Shown here in pieces: positions 47,370-59,224 of a stretch of DNA of 64,000 nt. This DNA is from Pictodentalium vernedei (lineage: Eukaryota; Mollusca; Scaphopoda; Dentaliida; Dentaliidae). The stretch's first letter is position 1, and every line of letters begins with the position of its first letter. The stretch covers positions 159,543,455 to 159,607,454 of the forward strand of contig CM062294.1 of assembly GCA_031216915.1 (NCBI GenBank), given 5' to 3'. A program made the position numbers and the translations under genes. Under the pieces are notes generated by a model, which had not been told where the DNA came from, ran no database searches, and worked only from the letters and a program-made list of their open reading frames with translations.

Positions 47370-48215
47370 CCTTTGCAAGTCTATATATGGGATGCCCAGT
47401 CATTGTTGTTAATGCCACTGTGGTTGTCGCGGTGGTCCTACTTGTTGTTGGTGTTTTAGCAATTACCGTGTTGGTTGTTGTGGATGTTGTTTTGGTTTCA
47501 GCTTCTGTGGTTGTTAATATTGTTGATCCAGAGGTGGTAAGGTCAATTGTGGGTATAGATGTTGTGCTCGTAGGCTGTGCGATGCTTGTGAATTCCACTG
47601 CTGTAGATGTTGTTGTCGGTTTAGATATGTTAGGTTCGGTTCTGGCTGCAGAGATCGTAGTCGTTGGTGATGTGATGCTTGTAGATTTTGCGGTTGTGGA
47701 TGTTGTTGTTGATGTTGTTGTAGGTTCAGTTGTGGTAGGTCCTGAGGTGGTTATAGATGTAGTCGCTGGCTCTGTGATGCTTGTAGATGCTACTTGTGTA
47801 GATGTTGTTGTAGTAGGTTCTGTTGTTGCTGTAGAGGTTGTAATTGTAGTTGCTGGCTGTGTGGTGCTTGTAGATGCTACTTGTGTAGATGTTGTTGTAG
47901 TAGGTTCTGTTGTTGCTGTAGAGGTTGTAGTTGTAGTCGCTGGCTGTGTGGTGCTTGTAGATGCTACTTCTGTAGATGGTGTTGTAGTAGGTTCTGTTGT
48001 GGTTGTAGAAGTTGTAGTCGTTGTCGGTGCGGTGCTCGTAGATACTGTTGTAGAGGATGTTGATGCTGCAGTAGTTGTTGGTTCAGATTCTCTAGTTGTT
48101 GGTATTGTACTTGTGGTGGGTGTTGCTGTTGTGGTTTCGGGCATTCGTGTTGTTGATGTTGAGGAAGGCGTAGTCGCTGGATTTGTACTGGATGCAGTGG
48201 AAGCGTAAACCGTAA
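47370..48215 (-). CDS. Mucin-like Thr/Ser-rich exon of a host gene
   Basis: Minus-strand exon of 846 bp with a strong acceptor (TTTGTATGTTTGCAG) at its start and a consensus donor (GTAAGTACTG) at its end. It encodes about 282 residues, mostly Thr, Ser, Pro and Ala, with imperfect repeats such as TEPTTTTSTQVASTSTTQPA. This is the composition of heavily O-glycosylated mucin domains. The last residues before the donor are HPIYRLAKG. It begins and ends in phase 1, the symmetric 1-1 class common in secreted and membrane mosaic proteins. The hydrophobic residues read upstream of the acceptor (CMFAVTVYA) look like a signal peptide but have no good ATG context and are probably intronic. Function unknown: epithelial, mucus or matrix protein by inference. 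Confidence 0.75.
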
Positions 48216-49412
48216 CTGCAAACATACAAATACAACAGAACAAGTTGTAGTTGACTGAGACCACAGAATGCCAAATTTTATAACATCTTATGCTACAACG
48301 GTTTAAACAAAGCCCATACTACTAAGATACAAACACGCACATAATAAAAAAGGCATACGAACAGACCCACAAACAACACCAATCGTCATCCCATCACCAA
48401 ATTAACATCAATTTTGATTTTGTGATGTGGTTCTTGGATCCTCTTCAAACACTTAATGTACTCTTTGGAACAGTGTAATGGAACTTATCCACATTGTGGT
48501 TTGGACGTTCGGCCTATTTATCCATAAATGCGTAACGAACAGGCACAGTGTAGTGTAACAAACAGGGAGATAGAACAACGACGTCAATTGCGTTTTTGTC
48601 ACCCCATTTACATTAGCAAGACCTTCACCTTTAACCTGTAGTCTCGTGATAAAAATAATTCATCAAAGCACCTGAAAACCAATTTGTGACCCAAGAATAT
48701 CCTCTTGTGCCTTTACGGCTCCAAAAATATAGTGCAAATATACATGTAGACAAAATGTAACAACCATACAGACAAATTAACAAATTTAAGTATTTTAAGA
48801 TATTTTTCATAATATCTCGTCATGGTTGCTTTAAAGCAGCCATAGCTAGATTTGAAGAAGATTTCATTCAAATTTAACTCAAGAAAATATTTGAGAAAAA
48901 AACAGTACAATGCACAGGGGGGGGGGGGGGGGGGATTTTGAATGAATATGCCCGAATTGTATTCATTTCAGCAGAGAAATTTTGACCAGAAATTACTGTC
49001 AAAAGCATAAGGTGTTAAAGTATTGGAAATGTATTGTTGATAACGCTGTTGTATGGGGCATGGACGTCAAACTTCGATTATGAGTCCTTCCAAATTGACT
49101 TTTTTCCACCACTCAATAGTACTGGTGTCCTATTGTAGCCGCTCAGTAGAAGCTTCGCGAAATTTGACAATGCTTTTCAACTGATGTTGGTCAGACCTTC
49201 CAAGCTTCGACACTCTACTACTGAAGTATTGCTGTATACTTGTTACTCAGAACATATACTTAAGAACATATTTCCAGTTTACTCTATAGTCCGCCAACAT
49301 TATTTAGTTTTCGTTTAAGACAAGACTCTTAGCTTATGGCATCCAGTTGGAAAATGCCCCACATCTTGTCCTTAATAATGACTTAATGAATGCCGTGGAC
49401 CTCTTGTACTGT
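48216..49412. other. Probable intron/intergenic; G18 at 48917-48934
   Basis: If the mucin-like exon has an upstream exon, this stretch is its intron. The only marked feature is eighteen G in a row. Confidence 0.5.
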
Positions 49413-49690
49413 CTTCCTCTCAAGTGGTTAGGAAATGAGTGTGAGTCCCTCAGAAAAATAATACATTCTCAACCTAAGTGATTTGCATGGGCTGGCAGCG
49501 ACCCGTGTTTTCAGGTTCGTCCCACTCTCTAGCAATGGCATTAACTCCTGTCTACCTCTCAAGTGGTTAGGAAATGAGTGTGAGTCCCACAGAAAAATAA
49601 TACATTCTCAACCTAAGTGATTTGCATGGGCTGGCAGCGACCCGTGTTTTCAGGTTCGTCCCACACTCTAGCAATGGCATTAACTCCCGA
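49413..49690. repeat. Young tandem duplication, 139-bp period
   Basis: CCTCTCAAGTGGTTAGGAAA starts at 49416 and again at 49555. The two units differ at only a few positions, so the duplication is recent. Confidence 0.92.
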
Positions 49691-50212
49691 TCATATAAAC
49701 TGGCGTCGGTGGATGAGTAGAGGCAGTGAGGGCCTGTGGTCGGTCTCGGTCCGTCATTTATATCGAATTTTCTCCTACCCTGGTTATATATATGTCAAAG
49801 TTTTACATCATCGGGTACATTATAGCCCTATTTGTTCTTGTTAGATAGGTTTCTAAAATTTCTTCAAAAGATATACTATGCGACCGTAAACCTTGTATCA
49901 CTGACGTGAATAGAGAATAATGCATATTTATTGACTGATTTATTAAATTATGACAAATGCCATGTCACATCAAGGATTGGTGTGAAATCCTGCAGTGATC
50001 CGTAATGAATAAAGCGATAATTTTCGCAACAAAATCACGATTTTATCGCCACTCAGTTGCACCAGAGTGAAGTGATTTTCGGAATAAAATACTGCGAAAT
50101 CAAGCCCGCACAAAGAAAACCAAACCAAAAGGGTATCTAAGATTCAGCATTCTGTCTGGCATTTCATTTTCGACAGGAGAGACACAACAATGTTACAGGG
50201 AGAAATGCGAAT
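49691..50212. other. No recognised feature
   Basis: Nothing supportable. Confidence 0.45.
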
Positions 50213-50267
50213 AGAGAATTTCGACCGGATCGCGACTGAGTCAGTCGCAATCCGGACGAAATTTTCT
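50213..50267. repeat. Hairpin, ~26-bp arms
   Basis: AGAGAATTTCGACCGGATCG and CGACTGA on the left, TCAGTCGCAATCCGGACGAA on the right, with two mismatched sites. Confidence 0.8.
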
Positions 50268-51094
50268 GCTCTCCTTTGTGATCACAGTTCTGCAGATAGG
50301 CAAGAAAATGACCTGGGCAATGGCATTGATCTTTGGCTCTCCAGTGTCTAAAATACATGCAAGGCACTGATCATCTTATGCTCAACTTATGTGGCTAGAT
50401 TTACCACCATGTCCCTTATAGTTGTTGCGATGTAGTCCAGCCGAACAGACAAATGGAAAACCACACTGACTGAGGTACCATTGATCGACTTTCATCAGCG
50501 CGGGCGAATAATATTTCACAGGATATTTCACAGGATAAAATCGTACTCGAATTCGAGAAGTTGACATTCGTATTTATTTAATTTTCTCCTTATTTGTTTT
50601 CCCAAAGCAACCCTCTATAACTGACTCCGTGGTTACTATCAAAACATGTCGAAAAAAATACTCCGTCATCGCTGAAACTTGAATACGATGCTGGGAGTGA
50701 AATACCATTTTCGGCGAGTGTGAGTGGGAATGCCATTTGTTTTGGGGGAAGAAAAACGAATGAAAATAAATTAAAAACTTGTAACAAAACGTATTGTTCT
50801 TATTCAGTTTTGGCTAATTGTGCTTATGTATAAATTACTGCAAGCTGATTTTATATTCTCATAAAGTTAATAGAAACATTGTCAAGAAGATTGCTTTAAT
50901 TATATGCTTAGTTATAAGATGTTATAAGCCAGAGGCATTTTTTAACAAATATTTTACAACATCTATTGTCACGAAGAATACACGAAAATGTCTCCACTGG
51001 AGTGGCGCGGAGCATCTAATTGGCCTAACTTGAGATCGTTAGCAGTACGCTTAAATGGACTTAAAAAATTGGTATCTCTGCAGACGTGACATTA
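50268..51094. other. No recognised feature
   Basis: No supported gene or repeat. Confidence 0.45.
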
Positions 51095-51645
51095 TCACAC
51101 AACCATTAAATTTTAAACCCGTGTATTTAACGCAATCGCCGCTATGACATAAATATGTCTGTATTCAACAAGTGATGTACAAGCCAGAACTTTTTTCCCA
51201 GCACCGTTTTTCTAGTTCCTTTCCAGTCGAGGTATTAGTTACGCTTCGCAAAGTTTCCAGATTTCATTATACAATGATCGATCGTCTGTCGCGTAGTGTG
51301 AAAATGAAAACTTTCAAAGTAAAAAAAACGGTTCATAAGAAAATATTAGCTGACAAAAAATGAGATAATATTTAAAAAAAAAAAAACCAATCATTCCCAA
51401 CCACAACATTAACCCAGTCCCATGGCCGCCTCGTCCGTGGATCCCGCTATAACTAACTTGGTCAGCTTTATTTCGGCAAATCTTCGGACATCTTGATATG
51501 CTTCGAACTTCTTTTAAAAAAAGTTTCTCCCAGATGTTTTGCCCAAATTTGTACTTACATTTGTTTTAAGAATAATAGCCAACATATGGTTAGCAGTGAA
51601 TGGACAGCAGCCGCTGAAGAGAAACAGCGACACAGATTTCAATTC
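51095..51645 (+). mobile_element. Family D copy D2, left part
   Basis: Collinear with 29640-30195 (GTATTTAACG, GCTATGACATAAA, TAACCCAGTCCCATGGCCG, GAAGAGAAACAGCG). Continues at 56785 after the LINE insertion. Confidence 0.78.
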
Positions 51646-52164
51646 CATTGCCCATGCGTTGAATGGAAGAGGACGCAAAATCTTAGCTTGTCATTATTCT
51701 TGCCTTTTAAATATCATTTCACCGGCATAGACTATTTTAAACTTCATTTATCATTTGTTTTTAACATTCCTTATTATCAGGAGTAAGAAGCGACAGAAAT
51801 TGTGGGACTTTCACCACGTGAAAAGGGTTTTTAAATTGATTTTATTATTTTCGCTTGATCCTAATAGGCAGCCCTATTTTCTTCCATTCATCATCACGGC
51901 CGCCATCTTTTAAAATTGTAAAATGTCACCCAAGAACCAACATAGTTCTTGGGGTTTTAGCATTCATGTATTGTTAATCTCATTGATAATCATTAAACAA
52001 TCACCCTCATCTGTTTTAAAATTGAATCGGAACGTTTTGGGAGTACAAATAAGTAATCTAACTTGTAGTGGCTACAGTATTGTGAGCTTCAGCCTTCACC
52101 TTGGATCACTCCGTAAACAAAATACCCGCGTACTTTACGAGGTAGGAAAAATAGTGCAATTCTT

Positions 52165-52506
52165 TTGGTAATTGCTGGAGATATTGAACAAAATCCAGGC
52201 TATGGCAGAATTAAATGCCCAACATGCCCAACCTGTAGCAAGTTTGTTAGGAAACAGGATAAGGCAATTCACTGTGATTCATGCAACGAATGGCTGTACA
52301 TCAGATGTCAAAATGTAAATAACAAAAAATACAAAGTTCTTCAGAATTGTGAAGAATCGTGGTATTGTCAGAAATATTGTGCCCCGTGTGGCATGTGTGA
52401 AGATCAAAACCAGTTTGCAGCGTTAGCAGATTATTCGCGAACACAAATAGAGCATAAAATTATGAAAAGCCGCAAACTCCTAATAAAAAAATTAAAAAAG
52501 GCATAA
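52165..52506 (+). pseudogene. LINE ORF1-like: 2A-like peptide plus PHD-type finger
   Basis: The frame opens upstream of 52165 and reads AILLVIAGDIEQNPGYGRIK. DIEQNPG matches the 2A consensus D(V/I)ExNPGP except that the last Pro is Tyr. A finger follows: CPTCSKFVRKQDKAIHCDSC, then NEWLYIRCQN and SWYCQKYC. This is the Cys pattern of a PHD-type finger, but the usual His (WxHxxC) is Tyr/Ile here. Such a 2A plus zinc-finger start is known from CR1, L2 and Rex1-type LINEs of marine invertebrates. A Lys-rich end closes the frame. Role in the element: nucleic-acid binding, by inference. Confidence 0.75.
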
Positions 52507-52640
52507 ACAGGTAGGGAAATGTCTGAACATTCACTCACTTAATATAAATAGCATTAAAGGGAAAATAACTTGAGCTTCAATCTCATTTTGCAGAATATAA
52601 TCTAGACATCCTGGCTATACAGGAAACCAAATTAGATAAA

Positions 52641-53965
52641 TAGACAATAAACATATAGTGTGTTTTTATATCTGTGTTATACAACGAGTTGAAATATGGT
52701 TTATTTTTTCGAGGCTTCGCCGAGAAAAAATAAACCATATTTCAACGAGTTGTATAACACAGATATAAAAACACACTATATGTTTATTGTTTTTATCTGA
52801 TAACAAACAGACACCCGTCTCGTGCGTCTACCCGACTTATATATGCTTCCCGCGGGCCTCCAAAGAAAACCAGTCTACGAGACAAAAGAAATAGGACAAG
52901 ACGCATAGAGATGTGTCCCTTACATTACAAAATCGATGACGGCGATTGTAAAGTGCGATTGCACTTCTTGCATCATGTAACTGCGCTGGAACAAAATAAA
53001 TTTCAACTATTTTATTAACAGTAACTGCGCTGAAACAAAATAAATTTCAACTATTTTATTAACAGTAACAAAACGGTGTTTCAGTAGAGTTATTCTTTTT
53101 TTGACATAGTTCCAGTTTTCTTCCGTGTTTTATGCTGTAGTCCCAATATAACAAATAATTTTGCGTTTGTTTACAATTTTTACGAAGTGTTTTTTTTTTC
53201 AGGTAGAGCAGACGAACTTTTACTTAGCGCAGTTCCGCGAGTACTTTTGATCGAGGCCGTGACTATAAATAGTTCGCAGTCGCCGCATACTAATTACTAT
53301 TAACAATCAAGTAATTTCTACAATGTTTTGAAGCAAAATTTTAGGTTGCCTTTATTGAAGCAAAATAAATAAGAAATGACACCATCAGAGGATTTTGACA
53401 AAGTGCAATAAGCGTACAATTAAAACCTGCCCTGTGATATAACGATGTTTCATGAATGAATGAATAAAAATGCAATTGAAAGAGGTCAGATATATTTATT
53501 TATTTATTTATTGATGTTTAAGGTCACATATTTATGCACAATGGCTAACTATGACCGTGACAGTTTTACGGGTGGAGGAAGCCGGAGTACCCGGAGAGAA
53601 CCACCGAGCAACGACGAGCAGCTGCCAGCTCCCCAACATCGTAACTCCGCACTGCAGCACAGGCAGGGTTAGATTGGGTGAAGACATGCGTACCATTGAC
53701 GTGCAGTACGCCTTAGTACACGGAGTCATCGTGCCCCCACGCGGGCAATGGAGATGAAGTGTCTTGCCCAAGGACACAACGCGGTTGCCGCAGGTGGGAT
53801 TCGAACCGAGGACCTCTCGGCTTGCAGCCTGCACCTCTACCTACTGAGCCACCGCGCTCCCCGAAAGAGGTCAGAGGTCGTTCGCATAAATTAGAATTAT
53901 GTACAACACCCGTTGTATATACTTCAAGTATATACAACGGTTGTTATACTCTATGGTTATCAGAT
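52641..53965. mobile_element. Family F element F1, inserted in the LINE endonuclease
   Basis: Runs from TAGACAATAAACATATAG to GGTTATCAGA, between TAAA on both sides. Removing it restores the LINE frame (ETKLDK-TIYIEEI), so TAAA is a 4-bp target duplication. The left end is a long hairpin (about 52644-52787) with tip GGCTTCGCC (52713-52721). Just inside it TTTTATCTGATAAC is inverted relative to the right end. A second hairpin (CAACACCCGTTGTATATACT) lies near the right end. It carries a SINE. Confidence 0.85.
53491..53862 (-). mobile_element. Full-length tRNA-derived SINE inside F1
   Basis: Minus-strand copy of the Cys-like-head SINE, ending in (AAAT)n on the left. Perfect 13-bp target duplications GAAAGAGGTCAGA at 53478-53490 and 53863-53875. 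Confidence 0.95.
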
Positions 53966-55364
53966 AAAACTATTTATATAGAAGAAATATTCCCGAAGAA
54001 CTTGAATATTGTACAGTAAGAAATGATAGAACATTAAATAGTGGGGGTGTATTATTAGCAATTAAAAAAGACCTTGAACCTACGCAAATAAATGACATAT
54101 ATAATGCATGAGAATCTGTTTGGACGATGATTGAATTGTTTGGCAAATCACATTATTTTGGGTCTTGGTATCGTGAACCAAATAGCCTTCACGAAGAAAT
54201 TTACCTTCTCAGTGAACAATTAACTAAGATTAAGAGTGGACACTCACAGAAAAATCAACCTTAAAAACATCTTTTTCGTGATTTTTATTTTAATAAAATA
54301 GATTAGAATACACTAATAAATAAGGATGAGACATCTTTGATGCCCTATGATGGCCAGACGCTGATAGACATAACCCGCGATCACTTTATGGAACAAGTAG
54401 TAAAATTCCCTACTAGTCTTGAAAATACCCTAGACCTAATTTTTACTACATTACCAGGTTTAGCCAAAGATGTAAAGTCCCTGGGTGCTTAAGTAACCAT
54501 ATTGCCGTTGCATTTAGTCTTGACGTGAAACACCAACACAAAAAGCGACCTCGAAGGAAATATCATTTGTATAATAAAGGCAATTATAACTCGGCAAGAT
54601 TAGATACATCAAAATCTAGCGACAACAGGTACTTTAATGGTGAAGAGAATCTTAGGGACATAAACTCCGATTGGTAATTAATTAAACAAATTTTAAGGGA
54701 AGCTTCTGAGAAAAAACATCCCTTCTAAACTTTCAAAATCACGTTCTCCGTTACCACGGCTAACTCCCAAAATTAAAAGGCTCATTGGGAGAAGAGATAG
54801 GACTCATGCCAAATCTAAAACATTTAAAGGTGACAAACTTAGGGAAAATGGAGATCACTGAGACTCCTGATTAAGAAAGAAGCTAAACTTGCCCACCAAA
54901 CACATGTAAACGAAATGATCGGAGATATAAAAAAATAATCCCAAACCATTTTGAAAATACATCTCATCTAAAAAGAAAGATACAGAAGGAATTCCCCCAT
55001 TAAAAAATAATAGTACGCAGTTTTGTGCTACTACGGATGCGGAGAAAGCAGCGGCATTAAATGAACATTTCTGTAGCGTATTTACCAAAACGGATAATAA
55101 TGTCATACCATTTATGCCATGTAGTTTTCCACGTATGCCGGATATTTCTATAACGGCATCAGGAGTATCGAAAATACTAAAAAACTTGAATGCATCCAAG
55201 GCATGTGGTCCAGATGACATTCGTCAAAGATTGTTAAAATAATTGTCAGAGGAGTTAGGAGCATCCCTTGCTCACCTGTTTCAAAAATCTATAGATAAGG
55301 ATGTGGACCCGATAATTGGAAACTTGCAAATATTTACCCCCTTTTCAAAATAAGTTATAGATTA

Positions 55365-55886
55365 TCACTGGCAAATTACAGACCAGTATCTATAACTTGC
55401 ATGTTGTGTAAAGTCCTTGAACATATAGTCTGTTCAAATATGATGAGTCATCTAGATGAACATTCAATATTATCTGCGAGGCAACATGCATTTAGAAAAA
55501 ATCATGGTAGTGAATCACAGCTTATAACTGCTGTTGATGAATGGGCAAAATATTTAGACCAAGGGAAGCAAGTTGACATTTTTATATTGGATTTTGAAAA
55601 AGCCATTGATACTGTCCCCCATGAATTACTGAAATCTAAATTAAATAAATATGGTATATCCCTAAATGCTATCAATTGGATTGACTCCTTTTTGTGTTGT
55701 AGGAAGCAGTGTGTGAAAGTAAATGGGACGAAATCAGAATGGTCTCCGGTAGTATCCGGGGTACCACAGGGTGCAGTCTTAGGACTTATACTGTTTTCAT
55801 TACATATAAATGACATCCAGAATGATATTAGCTCAGCAATTCGTTTATTTGTCGATGACTGCGCCTGTTATAGAACAACAAATTAA
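55365..55886 (+). pseudogene. LINE reverse transcriptase, CR1/L2-like
   Basis: An open stretch from SLANYRPVSITCMLCKVLEH through SARQHAFRKNHGSESQLITA, motif A with its Asp in FILDFEKAIDTVPHELL, motif B SGVPQGAVLGLILFSLHIND, and motif C FVDDCACYR, where FADD is usual. It ends at TAA 55884-55886. Downstream, other frames give the thumb (SLGNWARKWGIRFQPTKCNI) and, at 56233-56640, VQRRASRFVLCDYNYEISSM and FPPTIREWNSLND. The last two blocks are typical of CR1/L2-group C-termini. It is broken by frame changes on both sides. Confidence 0.85.
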
Positions 55887-56784
55887 TTAAAGATTCAAAA
55901 TTGCTTCAGAACGATATAAATTCCTTAGGAAATTGGGCCCGTAAATGGGGTATCAGGTTTCAACCAACTAAATGCAATATAATGCACCTAACTAGCTAAA
56001 AGAGAAATATAAAACACTTATTCTTCAGAAGGTACGACGGATCTTACATCTCTTAGTGTCATAAAGTATTTAGGTGTTACAAGAACTATTGACATTCGTT
56101 GGGATAAACACATAAATGATATATGCTCTAAGGCAAATCGTTTCTTAGGCCTTATTAAAAGCAACCTAGCCCAATGTACTGTAGATGTCACAGAAACGGC
56201 ATATAAGGGTTTAGCTCGTCTAATTTTGGAGTATGCTAGTCCTGTATGGGATCCGTATAATATTAATCTACAGGAGGAAATCAAAAGTCCAACGCAGAGC
56301 CTCTAGATTTGTCTTATGCGACTATAATTATGAAATAAGCTCCATGACTAATATATTAAATAAGTTAAAATGGAAACCACTTTTACAGAGAAGGAAAGAG
56401 AATAAATTAATTTTGCTTCACAAGAGTATTCAAGGTCAAGTTGCATTTCCAACTTCAGATTTACAGTGTACGGAACGTAATACTAGAAGTTCCAACACGG
56501 ATAAATATATTCAGCTTTTTGGTAGAACAAATGTTTATAAATATAACCTTTTTCCCCCCACTATACGAGAGTGGAACTCTTTGAATGATCAGGTTATTAT
56601 GAACTCAAAATGTTCCCAACACCCGGTAGAAACATTTTAAAAAGATATAAGGAGTATGGATATTTAGACAAAAGAGCCCTTCCAACTAGCGCAGCGGTTG
56701 CACAAATGTCACACGACGTAGGAACTATAAAGATAAAGGTATGGAGGTGACAAACACGCCCAATAGAAAAGACAACGAATGTTA

Positions 56785-57025
56785 TTTAGACTGGTTGTCA
56801 AAAGGTTGTTTTGATTTTCTATCGCTCCATTTGATCAGTACAGCTTCAAACAAAACAAACGGACTCGTCATCTTTGAGTTTAAACATCGGAATTAAAATT
56901 GGTTCATTTAAATGAATTTTAATGCAAGGGGTGTGTACTAAACTAGCTCTCGCGAAATATGACTACGCCATTTTAACTCGTTATGTAGAATATCCACCGA
57001 TTCAAACACACATCATGTTCGATCT
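56785..57025 (+). mobile_element. Family D copy D2, right part
   Basis: Collinear with 30215-30510 (AAAAGGTTGTTTTGA, TTTAAACATCGGAATTAAAA, ACTACGCCATT, CACCGATTCAAACACA). The hairpin arm present in D1 is shortened here. Confidence 0.75.
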
Positions 57026-57334
57026 ATTTTTTGGATATCGCTGCACGCTGTCTGTGTTTGGGCGTTTTAATTACAATTAAAACATCGCAAGGCACATGAT
57101 ATTTAGAATATTCACCCGTGTTGAGTATGTGTCACAATCATCTCATTCATGACTTAAAAGAACTCAACATCGCCAGGCATATGATAAATACACAAAATGA
57201 ATGGGTTAATCGATATGGCACGAGTGCCAGCGCGGACGGACAGAACGAGAGGCCACACATCTATTAAAACAATTATTGAAAGGACACTCAGCAATTCATT
57301 TGACAAGTATCAACAAAAAGAAGATATTTTATCG
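57026..57334. other. No recognised feature
   Basis: Short stretch between D2 and E2 without supported features. Confidence 0.4.
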
Positions 57335-57603
57335 CAACCAAATTTGCGAGGGGAACCCGTGTTACTATTTCGTCCCCTGTGTTCCAGTGTGTTGTATGTG
57401 ACTACTCGCACTTATGACATACTGGAACTCAAGGGAAGATGTTTCGCTATCGCTAGAGATTCAAACTGTAATTGCGCTGCACAATTTGTGGAAATTTCGC
57501 TTCTTTAGAAAAATAGTCCGACAACGATTTCCGTTCCGCACATATGCGCGAAACAGATTTTCTTTTTCTCTTTTTCCGCATGGGTTAGTATTGCTGTAGA
57601 CAA
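57335..57603 (-). mobile_element. Family E element, copy E2
   Basis: Inverse orientation relative to E1. Contains CGTCCCCTGTGTTCCAGTGT (hairpin arm), then GCTATCGCTAGAGATTCAAA and ACGATTTCCGTTCCGCACAT. Confidence 0.75.
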
Positions 57604-58845
57604 GGATTTCTTGGAACGGGTGTTTAATAGAAAGAATACCCGCAGCTGTTGCATATGTACCACAATCATATCAGTGACTTAAAAGAAATCCTAGTCGCGT
57701 ATGAAAACGTATATGTCCCTACAACTGGGGAGGAACTACGTTTCATTGAACCGATTCTCTTCCGACAATTTGTTCTAGTTGCATACCGACGTCTTCTGGT
57801 TCAATTCTGAATTTGAAAACTAAATTTCAGAACAAAATGAGCGGATATAGGTAAGATTTGTACGTTTACTGTGTGATTGAATCGTGGATTCTTACCCCGA
57901 GTAACCAAAGGAACTACGAAATACAACGCTAAGACGATAATTTCACAAAGACACTGCGCTTCAAACTGCCAATACAATTTTGTGAACAAATCTCGTTGGT
58001 GGAATTGGGCCGTCGCTTCAGTTTTTTACTCTTTGATTTTACCCAAATAAAGCATCTTATGTCAAACAATATAACGCGTGCGGCAAGATTTATTCGTAGT
58101 CTGTATTATCCAAACTGGATGACAACCAAAAAGTCCGTTTCCTTGATAAAATCCGGCGAGATAAATATTCTGAAAAAAGGACCCAGTTCACAGCTGATCA
58201 CTACTGTTTTGATCGGTTCACTCGGGCATTATTATCGGGCGCTTTTAACCAAAATATGGTGCATATGTACACGATATGGGTACCAGTGGTTGGTTGATGC
58301 TGTTCAGAAAGAATATTGAATAAAACCTGAAAGAGTGAGCTACCCAAACGGTCTGGCAAAACCCCAAAGCAATTTTAGCATAAACATCTTAACATTTGAT
58401 TCATTGTTGTTTTCAGGTTTGACCAAAAATCACATATTTTACAGACCATGCTGCATTTACCACTAGGGAGCCCGTGATGGCCTATAAAATAAGTTAATTT
58501 GGATTAAAACTTCCAACAACTGCGGTTTTGTTTTATAGGATATTGTAAATGAATCCAGTTACTAACTAGTAATGTTGCATAACCTGAACTGGTAGCATCA
58601 GTGAAATGTCAGCTTGATCCGAGAACTTTGATACAGCCGAAAGCCTTACTATTAAACCACGTAAACAAAACACAAAAAAGCGCAAACAGACGTAAAAAAA
58701 CGCGATAGCCAATATACGATAAACCATCAAATCTCAACGACAAAAGAGAGATTTATATCGATTTTTGCAGAAATGTAGCCATGAAATGGGAGAACTATTT
58801 GTTTCTTTATTCGTAATCTGATTTTAAATTTCAACATCTAGCTAC
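57604..58845. other. No recognised feature
   Basis: About 1.2 kb. A 107-codon frame (57996-58319) shows no domain. Nothing supported. Confidence 0.45.
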
Positions 58846-59200
58846 ATGGGGTGTGAAAATGTACCTCATTTTGCCACGGACAAATGGGCAGACAGATCTG
58901 ACGGTAACAAGATCATCAGATATAGTTCGGCAGCTATACACGACTATCCCTATGTAAAAGTGTTACGTCGCTCTAGACAAGCTACGTTTACTTTCATAAC
59001 CACAAACCGGTCAGTTTTTAAGAAATTCTTTGACTGGGTTGCATTTCTACATTCTACCAACAGCACATCCAATCTTAATTTCGTTACATTGACTACATTG
59101 CCTGCTATTCCTTTTGCTGATTCTACCAACACGAACCGATTAATATTGGTTACAAGTTTTCCATCTCCATCAAAGCAGATGATTATATATTTGGGCTATG
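58846..59200 (-). pseudogene. Probable LINE ORF1 (gag-like) fragment
   Basis: The minus frame reads VLVESAKGIAGNVVNVTKLR, then LDVLLVECRNATQSKNFLKT and VMKVNVACLERRNTFT. This recalls the F..A.GI.GDV..V.KLR.GDLLVE...QS..LLK block of ORF1 in I/Nimb/Jockey-type LINEs. The frame breaks near 58950 and continues as GIVVYSCRTISDDLVTVRSV. It may come from the same family as the LINE at 37395-40040, whose ORF1 is missing there. It could also be a chance likeness. Confidence 0.45.
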
Positions 59201-59224
59201 GAATAAATTGTGGCAAGATATGAC

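Larger units (their letters stand above)
52555..54700 (+). pseudogene. LINE endonuclease remains, split by element F1
   Basis: Left of F1, frames give LNINSIKGKIT, then after a one-base insertion ELQSHFAEYNLDILAIQETK with the catalytic Glu of an APE-type endonuclease (LAIQETKLD). Right of F1 the reading continues TIYIEEIFPKNLNI, GGVLLAIKKDLEP, HRKINLKNIFF, and near 54360 ENTLDLIFTTLPGLAKDVKS, the end of the fold. Several stops and frame changes are present. Confidence 0.65.
51646..56785 (+). mobile_element. CR1/L2-like LINE, nearly full length, dead
   Basis: Plus-strand non-LTR retrotransposon inserted in family D. Order: 5' part, a frame with a 2A-like motif and PHD-like finger (52165-52506), the start of the endonuclease (near 52555-52640), interruption by element F1, the rest of the endonuclease (54000-54700), linker, reverse transcriptase (55365-55886), and C-terminal region to 56640. 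Without F1 it spans about 3.8 kb. Many stops and frame changes are present. Confidence 0.85.

Noticed and set aside
47387-48208. Long plus-strand frame rich in Val (273 codons)
   Set aside because: It is the antisense of the Thr/Ser-rich exon, produced by the low-complexity codons. Splice signals support only the minus strand.
52641-53965. Helitron explanation for family F because of its terminal hairpin
   Set aside because: Helitrons insert at A/T without duplication and end CTRR after a 3' hairpin. Here there is a TAAA duplication and no such end.
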